DNA of 64,000 nucleotides from positions 3,970,501 to 4,034,500 of the forward strand of contig OY987244.1 of assembly GCA_963920765.1 (NCBI GenBank). The letters run 5' to 3'. The DNA is from Ulota crispa (Eukaryota; Streptophyta; Bryopsida; Orthotrichales; Orthotrichaceae). The notes beneath the pieces were generated by a model. The model was not told where the DNA came from, did no database searches, and saw nothing but the letters and a program-made list of their open reading frames with translations. Positions within the stretch are counted from its first letter, which is position 1. Every line of letters starts with the position of its first letter. Made by a program: the position numbers and the translations under genes. Shown here in pieces: positions 53,166 through 64,000 of the stretch.

Positions 53166-53330
53166 AACGTCTCTGTCCTAAAAATAGACCTCTGTTCATC
53201 CTTCGCTAGGTAAAGCTACGGTGTACGTCCCATCCATCCAGTAGCGTAGGTTGCAAAGAACGTTGTACAAATATGTACGAGCGGTACGTTCTCAAAGTAT
53301 AGCAGATTCAGTTTCCTATAGTAAAATGAA

Positions 53331-53674
53331 GGGAAAATTTCATGGATACAGACTTACAGTACCCCTGAAGTTTGCAATATTTTCACAGATAACCCTGCCT
53401 TTTTCAGAAACATCACAAATACGGTGGAATACTCTTGGACCAAAAAAATTAGGTGTTTGTTTTGTTGTGCATGTCACTTCCTTTCTTTTTTTGTGCACAT
53501 GCATAACAAGAAAGAAATAAGCTTAGTGTGTGCACAAAGGAAGAAGAAAAGTGGCATGCACAACAAAACAAATGCCTAAAATTTTTGGTCCAAGGGTATT
53601 TGTGATATTTCTGAAAAAGGTAGGGGTATCTATGAAAATATGGCAAACTTTAGGGGTATCCATGAAATTTTTCC
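53331..53674. mobile_element. Foldback MITE upstream of the cytokinin receptor
   Basis: The whole 344-bp block is a near-perfect inverted repeat with arms of about 165 bp. AAAATTTCATGGATAC, CCTTTTTCAGAAA and TTTGTTTTGTTGTGCATG appear on one arm and reversed on the other. The left arm has an 11-bp insertion. A related, more decayed copy lies at 4745-5345 upstream of SPL. It is non-coding. Confidence 0.85.
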
Positions 53675-54688
53675 TAACATTAAACATAATAGACCTCAAA
53701 CAGTGAAGGTTTAAGAATTAGTTGCAATAAACAAGGAGATAAAAACAATAGAAAGTCAGTCAAATGAAATGGCAAAAAAATTGGTTGAAGTTTGAATAAA
53801 CTGTACAAAAATTGGCCAAGTTTGCAAATAGATCTAATATAGGGGGGCAATATCAAGTGCTAAACAATTGAAAATGAGAAATGTTGGATAGTTGTTTATG
53901 CAGCTCAAAATCTTTTCTATTTTTGGGTGGTCATTTACCAAAATCTTATTTGTTTCAAACACAGTGTAATACATAATTTTAGGTTGTTGTTTTAATTTTG
54001 ATATGATAAATTTTCCAATATTTTACTTACTCAATCCAACTGATTACCCTAAAGTCCTAAACCCAATGTTTTAAATCTCAAAAAATCACAATATTTTCAA
54101 GGTTCATGGAAAATATTTTGGAATGATTTTAAAATAATAAAAGCCTACTCTAAAGTAGGTTCTTGGCAACCTGGGAATCCATGCACAAGCATAGCTAAGT
54201 TTCATGTGATGAACGTCGCCATCAAACGTACCGGCCTACGTGCATTCACCCCATTGGATGAAGTTATGTTGGAGGCTACGAATGGCGACGTCTCCGTGCA
54301 TCCATAGGGGGATGATGTTGACGAGTCCGGGACCCATTCAATGGGCTCCAGGGTCCCTTCTGAGTTCTGACTGTCAGTAGTAAAGCTACCCCTCCCCTCC
54401 TCCCTCCAACTAATAAATGCGTTCCTTACAGTTCAAGGCTAGGGCAGTTATAATATTATTCTTATGGGCAAGCTCAGCATCATGACACAGGCAAGATGGG
54501 GCTTGACTTCTTACTTATTATTGGTTTGAGAAAAATGTAGTTCACACTTGACGCATGGCTCCGCCCATTTCTACTTATCAAACCTTCAATAACTTATGCA
54601 AGGGTCATCAGTAATTTAGGTTTTCAAGATGCCATCATTATCAAAGCAGGGTCTTTGTTTTTCATAATGGGAATATTTCTCTGAAGAC
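53675..54688. other. Spacer
   Basis: AT-rich sequence with a somewhat GC-richer patch at 54210-54430 that contains no sustained open frame. No gene or element boundary is supported. Confidence 0.45.
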
Positions 54689-54691
54689 TCA

Positions 54692-55051
54692 GGGGCGGTT
54701 CGCAACTTCACACTGTCCCAAGTTGCATTGAAAACTCAAGAATGTGATTGGTGTAGAGCCCAAAGTTGAAACTTGGAACTTCATATTATGTCCTAAGTGC
54801 ATGTTTGAGTTACTTACATGGTAGCACTTTTTGGAAGTTTTGGTGCCAAAGAAGGTGGGACTTCACTTAAAGTTTGGGTTGATTGTTTTGCTAAACCCAA
54901 TTTTTATCCCGAATTTCATGAATATTTTTGCATAAAATATTCATGACTTTCTAATGTACTTTTTTTGCCCTAAATAACCTTAAGAAGTTGAGATTTGGTG
55001 TTATAATGGGACTTGCAAAGATGGGACATGCGACATAATGTGAAGTGCCCC
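54692..55051. mobile_element. PIF/Harbinger-like MITE, 360 bp
   Basis: The ends start GGGGCRSTTC and are inverted. The target duplication is TCA (54689-54691 and 55052-55054). Length and internal order match 20154-20514. It is non-coding. Confidence 0.8.
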
Positions 55052-55054
55052 TCA

Positions 55055-56230
55055 TTGATGTTGAGGAGATAGTTGGTGGTTTTTGGAATGTGAATTTGAC
55101 ATATTTCCTATTTTCAACACGTTTTTGACAAACATGCACCAATTATTTTCTATATAATTTATATACTTCAAATGTAAAATATTATAATCAAGCTTCTTTA
55201 TAAAAAAGGTGGTCGATTTGTAATCTAGCTGGCAATACATTAAATGTTGGTTCTCCTTGGACCGTAGTTTCCACAAATGTGTTGGGAGTACTAAGTTCAA
55301 ATGTAAAAAGCTGGTTGAACTCTGAAATTACGAAAAAAAAGTCAGATTTTCAAAAGATGTATAATTATAATGTGAATATGTGCAATTTTTGATGTAGGTT
55401 TGGAAAAAAAACCAAGCTTGTATAAAACTTGTTGAAGGTGAGAATTGTCAATTGTTAGTAGGTGAAGCCAAAAATCTTCCCAAACAATAGTTTTCTTTAT
55501 ATTGCAATTACCAACTCTACAAGCACTAGCAAAAATATTGTTTACAAAGATTCTTATTTTAAGACTTACTCTTGGTTGAACTCATCATTTTACACTACAA
55601 GGGAAATTGTCCAAAATGACAAAAATATGTCTAAATCAACATGACAAAATCTATAGAGATTGTTCAATTTGACAATCTTTTTGTCATTTTGGACACATTT
55701 AGTCAATTTGGACATGTCAATAAGGAAGGAAGGGTTAGTCCAAATGTAGGTCTCATAACTTAATTCATGTTTATAATGTTTCTACAAGTGAAGTCTCAAT
55801 TCAAAGCCATCTCCCAAATCCCCACTTGGTTGGATCACAATAAATTCCAAAATATCACAAAAAGCATATGAGAAGATATAAATTGCTTGACTATCTTATA
55901 CAAATTATGGGAAATTGTCTTTATAAATTGAATTTTTGATTTGCTACACCCGCTTTGTAGAAAGAGAGTCCCATTTTCTTGATGCCAAATTTTTCAAAAA
56001 GAGCTACCTATGCCATGTAGGCATTTTAAAGTGAAATGGGATTTGAAAGTAGGACATAGTGTGAAATCTATAAACCATGATTCTCAATATTTGTACCAAC
56101 CAAGTTTTGAGAATTCAATGGAACTTGAAACATAACATGAATCACTTCTAATCCTAGTTTTTTTAATTCTCAACCAATGAGATTTTGAGAATTTATTGGG
56201 CCTTAGAACTTAGTGTGAACAACCACTATA
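55055..56230. other. Spacer with dispersed repeats and small hairpins
   Basis: 55090-55480 carries the dispersed family with CATGCACCAATTATTTTCTA and an AATGTTGGTTCTCC end. A small inverted repeat (TGTCCAAAATGACAAAA and its complement) lies at about 55605-55710. No gene is seen. Confidence 0.4.
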
Positions 56231-56233
56231 TAA

Positions 56234-56843
56234 GAGCATTCCCACCCTTACATGCAAAGGGTGTGACAACCCCCATTTAGGAGCTTCCCCACCCTTACAA
56301 GCAAAAAGTTTGACAATTGCAATACTTAGATGATGATTGCTCTATGCCCCTCAAATTGGTCTCTAGAAACTCATAGCAAAAGTGTCAAGCAATGACCCTT
56401 AAGATTAAACACCATATTCATTAAAATGGGAGATTTCCACTAAATTGAGAGGTAATTGAAAGGAAATTTGACAAAAGGTCTTATTGCAATTTAGCTCGAG
56501 TCGAGCTAAATTGCAATGAAACCTTTCAAATTTGACTTAAAATTATAAGGTTTTATGTGAATTCAGCTAAAAACTCTACTTTTAATGAAAATTGCCAATT
56601 CAAATCAAGATCAACATGGTTATTTTGAGAGGTGCCCAATCTCCCATTTTAATGAATATGGTGTTATTACTCTTCATCCCAAGTTTTGTGTGATCCGATA
56701 CTTCACTTAATGATTGACCAATTGATTGTTTATAAGGACTCATTTGAAGAGTAAGGATTGAAGAAAAGAGTTTTGAGAGCTCTTCAAAAATAAATGTTAA
56801 ATCTTAATGAATCCAATTTTTACATGTAAAGGTGCGGATGCTC
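56234..56843. mobile_element. PIF/Harbinger-like MITE with a second MITE nested in it
   Basis: The ends GAGCATTCCCACCCTTACATG and its inverted partner ending GGTGCGGATGCTC are flanked by TAA on both sides (56231-56233, 56844-56846). Removing the nested 258-bp element (56408-56665) leaves about 350 bp, the usual size of the other Harbinger-like MITEs here. It is non-coding. Confidence 0.75.
56408..56665. mobile_element. Nested 258-bp MITE with perfect terminal repeats
   Basis: The first and last 27 or so bases are perfect inverted complements, beginning AACACCATATTCATTAAAAT. The interior has a perfect palindrome with 17-bp arms around one base (56483-56517, centre G at 56500). Ends of the same type occur at 15550-15804. 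The target duplication is unclear. Confidence 0.85.
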
Positions 56844-56846
56844 TAA

Positions 56847-59716
56847 GGACCTCAACTACAAACTATAATTAGTGTTTACACTTAGCCTTTGTACTAAGTG
56901 CTCCCATTAAAATAACATCATTCCTTTTGTAATAAGCTCACCAGTAGGTTTATTTCAACAAACAAAGATGATGCATACGAAGTTATAGCAGTACACTGCA
57001 GACTTTCAGAGGGGCCACTGGTCATTTCCTCTGGTACCTTTTGGCCTATGTAGGACTTGACTGTCTCATCCATCCTACTGCCCATGAGCACATCCATTAA
57101 AAGATGATTTTATCATCCATACGCATCAGTAATCCATTTATCATCTCCGACACCTTTTTTTCATGAGGGGGGAGAAGGTTCTTGTCTCTATTGGGGCATG
57201 TCACGTACATTTATCAGAATTCCTGGGGTCCTGCGGTGCCAGGGCAGGCCCCAATTGAAACTGGGGAGCAATAAGGGCCGCTTCCCATTAGGAATCAAGG
57301 TCATGTAAATTTGGGATCGTTTCAATCAAAATTACAACCGAAATGGCCTCAAGTATGACCCTAAGCACCCATTATAAGAGAAATATAACATAGTTCAATT
57401 CCCTAATGTGTTAAGGTCTTGAGGCCAAAAAGTTGAGGTCGTACAAACCTTTGAAATTTCAAGAGAAAAGGGATAAAAATCAAATAAATCAATCAGGTAG
57501 AGTTGTAGGTATTTTTGTTTCATTCTAAAATGTTGATTATCTCAAATGAATGTTTTTTAATCCAAATAGTCATATTTTAATATAAAAACTTTCAATGGTC
57601 TTGTGGCCAAGAATCAAGCTCATATTTTTAAAGGATTCAATTTATAGAATTGCAGCCATGTCAAATCTTGTTTTTAGATATGAATAATGGTTTTGAAAAA
57701 TAGTCCTTGATTTCTAATATAATGGCCTTATGGTTGTTTTCAAAAAATCAACCAATGAAAATTTGAAAATTTAACATTGAAAGTGTCAAAAGTTCCAAAC
57801 CAACCTTGATTCTTAGTGTAAAGTCGTACTACGAAAGGAGGTCCTAAGTATGTTTGTATAAAGGTTGGCTAAGTGTTACCTCCAGAACCTGTTCCAAGCT
57901 ATTTTCTACGAGGGTTTTTTTTTTAATTTGCTTCGTTTGCAATGTATTTATTCCTTTGTGTCACAATAATAACAATAATGATAAAAATAAAAAATAGTAA
58001 CTGCTATCTCGGAAGTGCTCACTAACTTGGATTTGCTTAGTATACTGCACATGCCAATTTGTGGACTTGAGATGGAGAGCCTCCTACTTTTTCATTAATC
58101 TTATTTTTTCCCATGGTGGAAAAATGTTGTGATTTTGAATTTTTCTATTGAAAGATCAACTTTGAAAATTTTGGAATCATGTTAGATTCAAAAATCTCAC
58201 GTGAGATAATTATATAGAAGGTGAATTTGATTCACTACAAAATCAAGATATGTTTTTGCTTTTATCATGTTTGTAAATAAATTGGAGTTTCCCTTCTTAT
58301 GTTCACAAACTGGCGTGTGTACTATTATAAGTCATCTTGGATGCTTCAATCTACCCGTGATGAGTATAAAATACTTTGAAGCTCTACATCATTTCTACTT
58401 CAATAAATCAAAATTTTAAACTGATCCAAATTAGAACTTGAGTTTTCAGATTTATAACTATAAAAATCTTAGAAAAATGACTTTTTTTTCATTATATGAT
58501 TAAGCTTAGAAGGAAATTAGTAAGAAAAATCCACAAAATTTGATTATATTAGTTTTCATAAAAGAAAATCTAATCCTAGTATTTAAAGAATTTTTCTTAT
58601 ATCTTTAGTCATCAAAGAACAACCACGTGAATTTGGTTATATTCTTTACATGTTCAATATTTCACAATAAATCATTTTACAAAGTTTAGAGAACAAACCT
58701 TTCAGATGTTCATCTATCTATCCAAAAATTCCGACCATATTCATGATTGTAGCCCTTTTGTTCTATTGTCAACAACAATGATATAATCATACATAAGAAT
58801 TAAAGACGCTTTCAATTATGTATATCTTTCCTATTGGCTACATATCTACATGTTTATTTTCCTAATCTTCCCTATCTTTTGGAGTGTCAAATTTGAAAGC
58901 TGTAATATTTTTTGCAAAAAAGAGAATCTATTGATAATTTAAATTTTTTTGTTTATTCTTTGCAAGAAAATAAAATAAAGCCAAGAAGGAATAAAATCAA
59001 CCAAAAAGTTTTTGATAGCAACAATACAACGTCATTTACAGGTACTTTACGTCATGTCCCACATTCCAACTTTACAAATCCCCATGCAACTCTAAATTAT
59101 AACTTTGTTGAATTGCAAGCGTGCAACATTGAATTGTAAAGAAAATAAATAAAATAAATGTTCTCTACCAAAGAGTCTTGGAGTGAACATTCCAAGATTA
59201 TAACAGGCACATTTGATTACAAAAAGCCTTTTCAAAGCCCTCTTTCCAATTAATAAGGAACACTTTGAAGGTTTGAAGAAATTTTGATTGCTCTTAAACA
59301 TATTGAAAAGGGTATTGACATTTGTAGGTCATTGTTGGTTATAAAGGCCAATAAACCACAATCTCAAAGATTCATTCAATTGTTGAATTATCTTTAAAAA
59401 ATTGCAATTCAAATTCTAGTAAACCACATTTAAATTTTGTAGCAAAGTAGCATCATTTAGTATGCTTCAAAATTAGAAGCTCAACTTCAACATTCAAAAA
59501 TTTATTCTTCCTATAATTACTTTAGGTAAAAGATGGAGGTAGTCTATGCTACATGAATAGAAGTTGCAAGAATCCTCAAACAATATTTGAATAAGATGAT
59601 AGCAAAACAATATGAGAGATTCTTATTAACTTATTATAAATCTAAAAAAGTTCAATTACCTAATATCCAAACTATAACTTCATTGAATGTTCAACATGTT
59701 TAGAGCCCCTTGATTA
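56847..59716. other. AT-rich spacer, 2.9 kb
   Basis: No gene, RNA or well-bounded element was found. A GC-richer patch at about 56990-57290 has no open frame worth calling. Frames near 58912-59301 are short, AT-driven and on both strands. Confidence 0.45.
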
Positions 59717-60137
59717 GGGAAATTACAAATAGGGGCATGAAAATGTAAAATAAAACAAATAGGGGCAAAATTTCAAATTAATTACAAATAGGGGCATGAT
59801 TTAAAAAAATAAATGTAAATTTTTTCAATTTTTTTTGGTTTGGACATTGGTTGATTTAGATATATTACATTAAATGTTAGCTAATTTCCAACAAATTTAA
59901 AAGTCTCCAAAAATTACCATCCCCTTTACTAAATTTTCTTTTATTAGGCTTGATTTGGAAGTTTTGGAAATTAGCTAACATTTCATGTGATGTGTCTAAA
60001 TCAACTAATGTCCAAACCTAAAAATAAATTACAAAAAAATTCATTTAAAAAAAATTGGGCCCTTATTTGTAATCAATTTGAAATTGTGCCCTTATTTGTA
60101 CCATTTTACGTTTTCATGCCCCTATTTGTAATTTCCC
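59717..60137. mobile_element. Foldback MITE, 421 bp
   Basis: The ends GGGAAATTACAAATAGGGGC and its inverted partner ending ATTTCCC pair over most of each half, including a matched ATTAGCTAACATTT / AAATGTTAGCTAAT pair. A direct repeat of CAAATAGGGGCA occurs within the left arm. It is non-coding. Confidence 0.85.
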
Positions 60138-60267
60138 CTTATATAAAAGTATTGCCATCTAAGCAAATTCAGAACATCTTCAAAGTAAACTTTTTTTCAA
60201 AACTTCTACATTCAAAATCCAAACCATACATGCTTTGGTGCACTAATATCTTATATCATGCCTCTAA

Positions 60268-61159
60268 CCCCTAAATGTTGAAAGCGCCACATTTTGGTGT
60301 TCAATTTTTTTTAGGAACCTTTGAAACCTTGTTGAAGCCACATATATGATTGTTTTAAGGTTTTCTTTTTGGAGAAGTTGCTGGCCAAATTTAGCTTTAG
60401 TGTTCAATTTTAAATTCCTCCATATCTTATTCTAATTGTTTTTTGTGGAAATTAAACTGCAAGTGTACCTTTTGTGTCATGAATAGTGTCGTGAAATGTG
60501 TCACAGAGCCTATGAAAAGCTGCCACATTGGAAAAAGGGCATTTAGTTGAGAAAAAGTGAAGATTTCCCTTGGGCACTCCCTTGGGCAATAAGGGCCCTT
60601 TTACCAAAATTTTATCATTTAACAAAATCTAAAGTGCTTTTGGGCTAATTTTACTTGGAAAGTCTTAGTTATACAAATTAGAATTCATGCACCATTGATT
60701 TTTTTCATTCATAATGATTTTTGATCAATAATTGAAACTAAAAAAATTCTTTGTACTAGGCGGTTGCGCTTTGATAGTTGTGTTGCAAGCTCATTTGAGA
60801 AATTTTGGTCATGGATTTGGAGGGGGAGTCATTAGTTTTTAAGTAACAACAAGAAACACTAAAGTATCATAAGTGGGTGTTTCCCAACTTTGTATCCAAA
60901 AGTTACCAGTTTCACTAGAAGTTTTGAGCAGCTCCAAAAAACCAAAAAAATCCACACACATCCACATGTAGTTACAAATATCTTAAAATCTGGGTGGCCT
61001 TCTTGGATTTTTTTGGATAGTGCCATCTAGAAGCCTTGAGTTTGAAGATTTTACAGTTAAAATTTTATTTTGATATTTTATAATGATCTTATAAGAGCAA
61101 TTTAAAACCTTCAAAATTACCTTCCAGAAACGAGAAAAACACCCTTAGGCATTTAGGGA
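60268..61159. mobile_element. piggyBac-type MITE, 892 bp
   Basis: The ends CCCCTAAATG and CATTTAGGGA are inverted. TTAA follows the right end (61160-61163) and CTAA precedes the left. The interior matches 35380-36284 in opposite orientation. It is non-coding. Confidence 0.65.
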
Positions 61160-61466
61160 TTAATAGAAAATCAAAACTTTGCTCAGCAACAAACTGGCAA
61201 TTCGGATATCTCCAAACATTTTTGCGCTCTAAATGCGTCCTCTAATACAAAGAACATACCAAGTTTTCAATGCACCAATGATGAGCAAATTGCTTATAAA
61301 TCCATTTTTCATACCAAGCTCTCATAATTGATTCTAAAAGAGTTCAAAAATATACACATTAAAAGTGATCAACATATGACTTCCAACTTGTCTTCTTAAG
61401 GAAAATCCATAAATAGAAAACCAATTCAAAGTTTGTCATCATGCCAAAAAACACAAATCAACCTAA

Positions 61467-62141
61467 GAGGCGGTATACACTATGTCTCATGTTTCAAGTC
61501 CCATTAAAATCTGAGAATTTGATTGGAGTAAAGCCAAAAGTTGGGACTTGGCGCTTCACATTATGTCTCAAGTTCCATGTCTTGGTTTACATGGTAACAC
61601 TTCTTGGAAATTTTTTGGCAATAATGAAAGTAGGACTTCACTCAAGGTTTGGGTTGATCATTTTGCTAGACACTACCTTCAACCAATGTTTGGGAAGAAC
61701 CGGCGGCTAGTTCAAAGCTAGCAAGATGAATTAAGGAAAAACTATTTGCAATTTATAAACATTGGCTGAAAAATCAATTAAAAATCTAAAAATAATTATT
61801 TACTATATGAAATATATAAAAATAACATGAAAAGTTCCTTGATAAACCGGTTCAATACAAGAATTGAAGGAAGTTAACTAGTCAAACTCAAATATTTCCC
61901 AAACAATGCTTTTAACCCAAGTCCTACAAATATTTTTACATAAACTATTCATGACTTTCTTTATCTCCTAAATGCCCACGATACCATAATGTGATATTTC
62001 TATTCCAAAATTTGGCACTGTGAATATTTAGGGGTTAATACTCCTTTTTACCCTTGATAGCCCAACAAAATTGGGATTTGACTTTGAGGTGGGACTTGCA
62101 AAGACAAGACGTGGGATGTAAGTCTTAATGTGAACCGTCCC
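61467..62141. mobile_element. Harbinger-like MITE enlarged by nested insertions
   Basis: The ends GAGGCGGTATACACTATG and its inverted partner ending ACCGTCCC, together with internal blocks, match 54692-55051. It is longer because of an insertion at about 61690-61910 and a 70-bp TTAA element at 61965-62034. It is non-coding. Confidence 0.65.
61965..62034. mobile_element. 70-bp TTAA mini-element
   Basis: The ends CTCCTAAATG and ATATTTAGGGG form the piggyBac-type end pair, with TTAA following at 62035-62038 and TTAT/TTTA preceding. The paralogous MITE near 54950 runs straight through this point without the block. It is very short for a transposed unit. Confidence 0.6.
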
Positions 62142-62144
62142 TTA

Positions 62145-63205
62145 AAAGAAAAGGACACCTTTAGCACTTCGTACCTTACATATCTCTTCGCTTCAGGCAC
62201 AAATGTTTATCTGCCTGAGAGGGGCACCTCTGATTTGAAACCTACAAATGCTTATCTGCCTTGGAGGGGGCGGGGGGTCTCTGATTGAAAATGCCATGTC
62301 AGGAGATATTTCAAATTCATCATTGGGAACAAGGACAGTGACAGCTATAGTGAAAAAAATCGTTCACCAAACACAGCTCATTTGGGTGTTGTACAGGTGG
62401 TTTACTATTGTTGGCTCTGGACCCAAGAGGGAGAGGAGGGATTTGCATTGACAACACCTAAGGTCTAAGCACCCATACCCAATAACTCAAGCGATTCGGC
62501 AACAAAATACAAAAAGTTTGGGGCAGCAAATTTTTTTTCCGTGTAGGAAAATAAGAAATATTGGGATTGCTGAATTTTCATAACTTTATTTGTAAAATTG
62601 AATTTATTGCAAATTTTGGGAGTCAAAAAGTGCTTTGGACCCATTGCTAACCTTGAGACTCATGCAATTTCAACAATAGTCAAACTACTTTTTGCTCATT
62701 ACTTCCTACTTCACTTTGGGACACATGGCATGATTGAAGTGGTCCAAACCGTGAAAAGGACAGAAGAACGCATTCCAAAACACCTATCTCTAGTGAAATT
62801 GTAGCACCCCTTACAAGCTGGGTATGTGGCATTGTTGACAATGGATGCCTCCATCTTATCTTTCAATGTTGGAGTAAACTACACCTAATATGAACACTTT
62901 TTAAAGTTTGGTGACCTAATTATGATACATCTAAGCACATTTATTTTTCTATGTAGTTTTTTGCCACAATTTTATCTCATTGACAACAGCTACTTTGACA
63001 TTGATAAATTTGTGTGAAAAAATGGATGAAATAGCCAAATCCCTCTAAAAAATACCAAATTTGTTGTTATTTGGATTCAACTTATTAACATTGATAGACA
63101 TTATGAATGACATTAATGATTCTATTCTTTTTTTTTTCTTTACATGCATGCGTTCTTGGGTTCATGTTGCTTGACTATTTAAAAACAAAACAAATTTTCT
63201 TGCAT
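62145..63205. other. Spacer
   Basis: No supported gene. Short ATG frames at 62248-62451 and 62598-62804 have no recognisable motif. Confidence 0.4.
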
Positions 63206-63209
63206 TTGA

Positions 63210-63687
63210 CCCCTAAATGCCCACTTGTCCCTTCAGGGGACAAATCAGATTTTGGGCAGCTCACTACAATTGGAAATTTTATATTTTTTCTTTGAAATTT
63301 TTACACATGATGTGGCCAAAGAATAGCTTTAAGGTCCAACAATTTTCTTAACTTTTGACTACATGGTTCAAAAGTTATTGGATGATATGTTGTTTTTTGA
63401 ACTATGGTCAACCTAGGCAACTCAAAAAACTTCTTTAAAAATGACGTTTTTTTTTATTTAAAAAAAAAATTGGTTCTTTAAACTTATATGTATGTGGGAA
63501 GCTTTGAATCATTTGATTTCAATTCATGAGATGAAAGTTATGAGAAGTTTTAGTTTGCGGGTATGTATGGTTTTGAGAGACTCCATACCCACCCACAAAC
63601 TAAAACTTCTCATACCTTTCATTTCATTAATCAAAATTGAACGGTTCAAAGCTTCCCATGTACATATAAGTTTAAAGAACCAATTCC

Positions 63688-63718
<31 letters not shown>

Positions 63719-63958
63719 AAGTCATTTCTAAAGAAGTTTTTTGAGCTGACCAAGCTGCCCAAAGTTTAAAAAAATAACACATCATGTAATAACTTTTGAA
63801 CCATGTAGTCAAAAGTTATGAAAATTGTTAAACCTTAAAGCTACTCCTTGGACACATCATGTGTGAAAATTTCAAAAAAAAAAGATGAAACATCCACTTG
63901 TAGTAAACTACCTAAAATCACTATGTTGCCAAGAAAATAGTGCTTGGGCCTTTAGGGG
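63210..63958. mobile_element. piggyBac-type foldback MITE, 749 bp
   Basis: The ends CCCCTAAATGCCC and GGGCCTTTAGGGG are inverted, bordered by TTGA and TTAC (decayed TTAA). A subterminal palindrome GTCCCTTCAGGGGAC lies inside the left end. Most of the element is one long inverted repeat centred near 63580 (arms of about 290 bp). Parts match 4150-4692 and 11611-12573. It is non-coding. Confidence 0.75.
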
Positions 63959-64000
63959 TTACAATCTTCTTTGTTGACTTTGGACTAGTATAAAGGCATC

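Noticed and set aside
57000..57300. GC-richer patch in the right-hand spacer
   Set aside because: There is no sustained open frame, splice pattern or terminal repeat, only a local composition change.

Overview
The window is nuclear DNA of a land plant. It holds two multi-exon, intron-bearing plant regulatory genes in long AT-rich intergenic DNA packed with small inverted-repeat transposons. One gene is an SBP-box (SPL) transcription factor with a miR156/miR529-type target site. The other is a CHASE-domain cytokinin receptor kinase. The AT-rich spacers, low gene density and long GC-rich leaders with TCG/CGT runs fit a non-seed plant, most likely a moss. That placement is an inference and is not proven by the sequence. 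No organelle, bacterial or viral genes were seen.

Layout. 1-5.8 kb: transposon-derived DNA, namely a 2.36-kb PIF/Harbinger-like element with a long hairpin inside, a piggyBac-type TTAA repeat, a foldback repeat and a hAT-like MITE with a perfect 8-bp target duplication. 5.8-9.9 kb: the SPL gene on the + strand (four coding exons, 686 codons) with a leader of about 1.2 kb. 9.9-14.1 kb: spacer with a TTAA MITE. 14.2-17.4 kb: a GC-richer cluster of tandem repeats holding two near-identical 43-codon ORFs, each for a tiny acidic, tail-anchored-looking peptide, a decayed third copy upstream, and a possible two-exon unknown gene. 17.4-21.4 kb: spacer with a 249-bp tandem duplication and a Harbinger-like MITE.

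21.4-31.7 kb: one 10.3-kb piggyBac-superfamily transposon bounded by TTAA and matching terminal repeats. Its decayed transposase keeps the catalytic aspartates, a plant-style 3.2-kb intron and a Cys-rich C-terminus, and unrecognised minus-strand reading frames lie at its right end. 31.7-42.1 kb: dense MITEs, foldbacks, microsatellites and an inverted duplicate pair. 43.7-51 kb: the cytokinin receptor gene on the - strand (14 coding exons, 1099 codons), with a GC-rich leader/promoter to about 53.2 kb. 53.3-64 kb: more MITEs, several nested.

How it works together: the two real genes belong to separate plant programmes. The SPL protein acts in microRNA-controlled phase or shoot identity. The receptor senses cytokinin and feeds a His-to-Asp phosphorelay. 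Nothing in the sequence links them except position and similar foldback MITEs upstream of each. All exon boundaries were set by eye from GT-AG sites, reading phase and protein-family conservation. UTR ends and transcription starts are not known.
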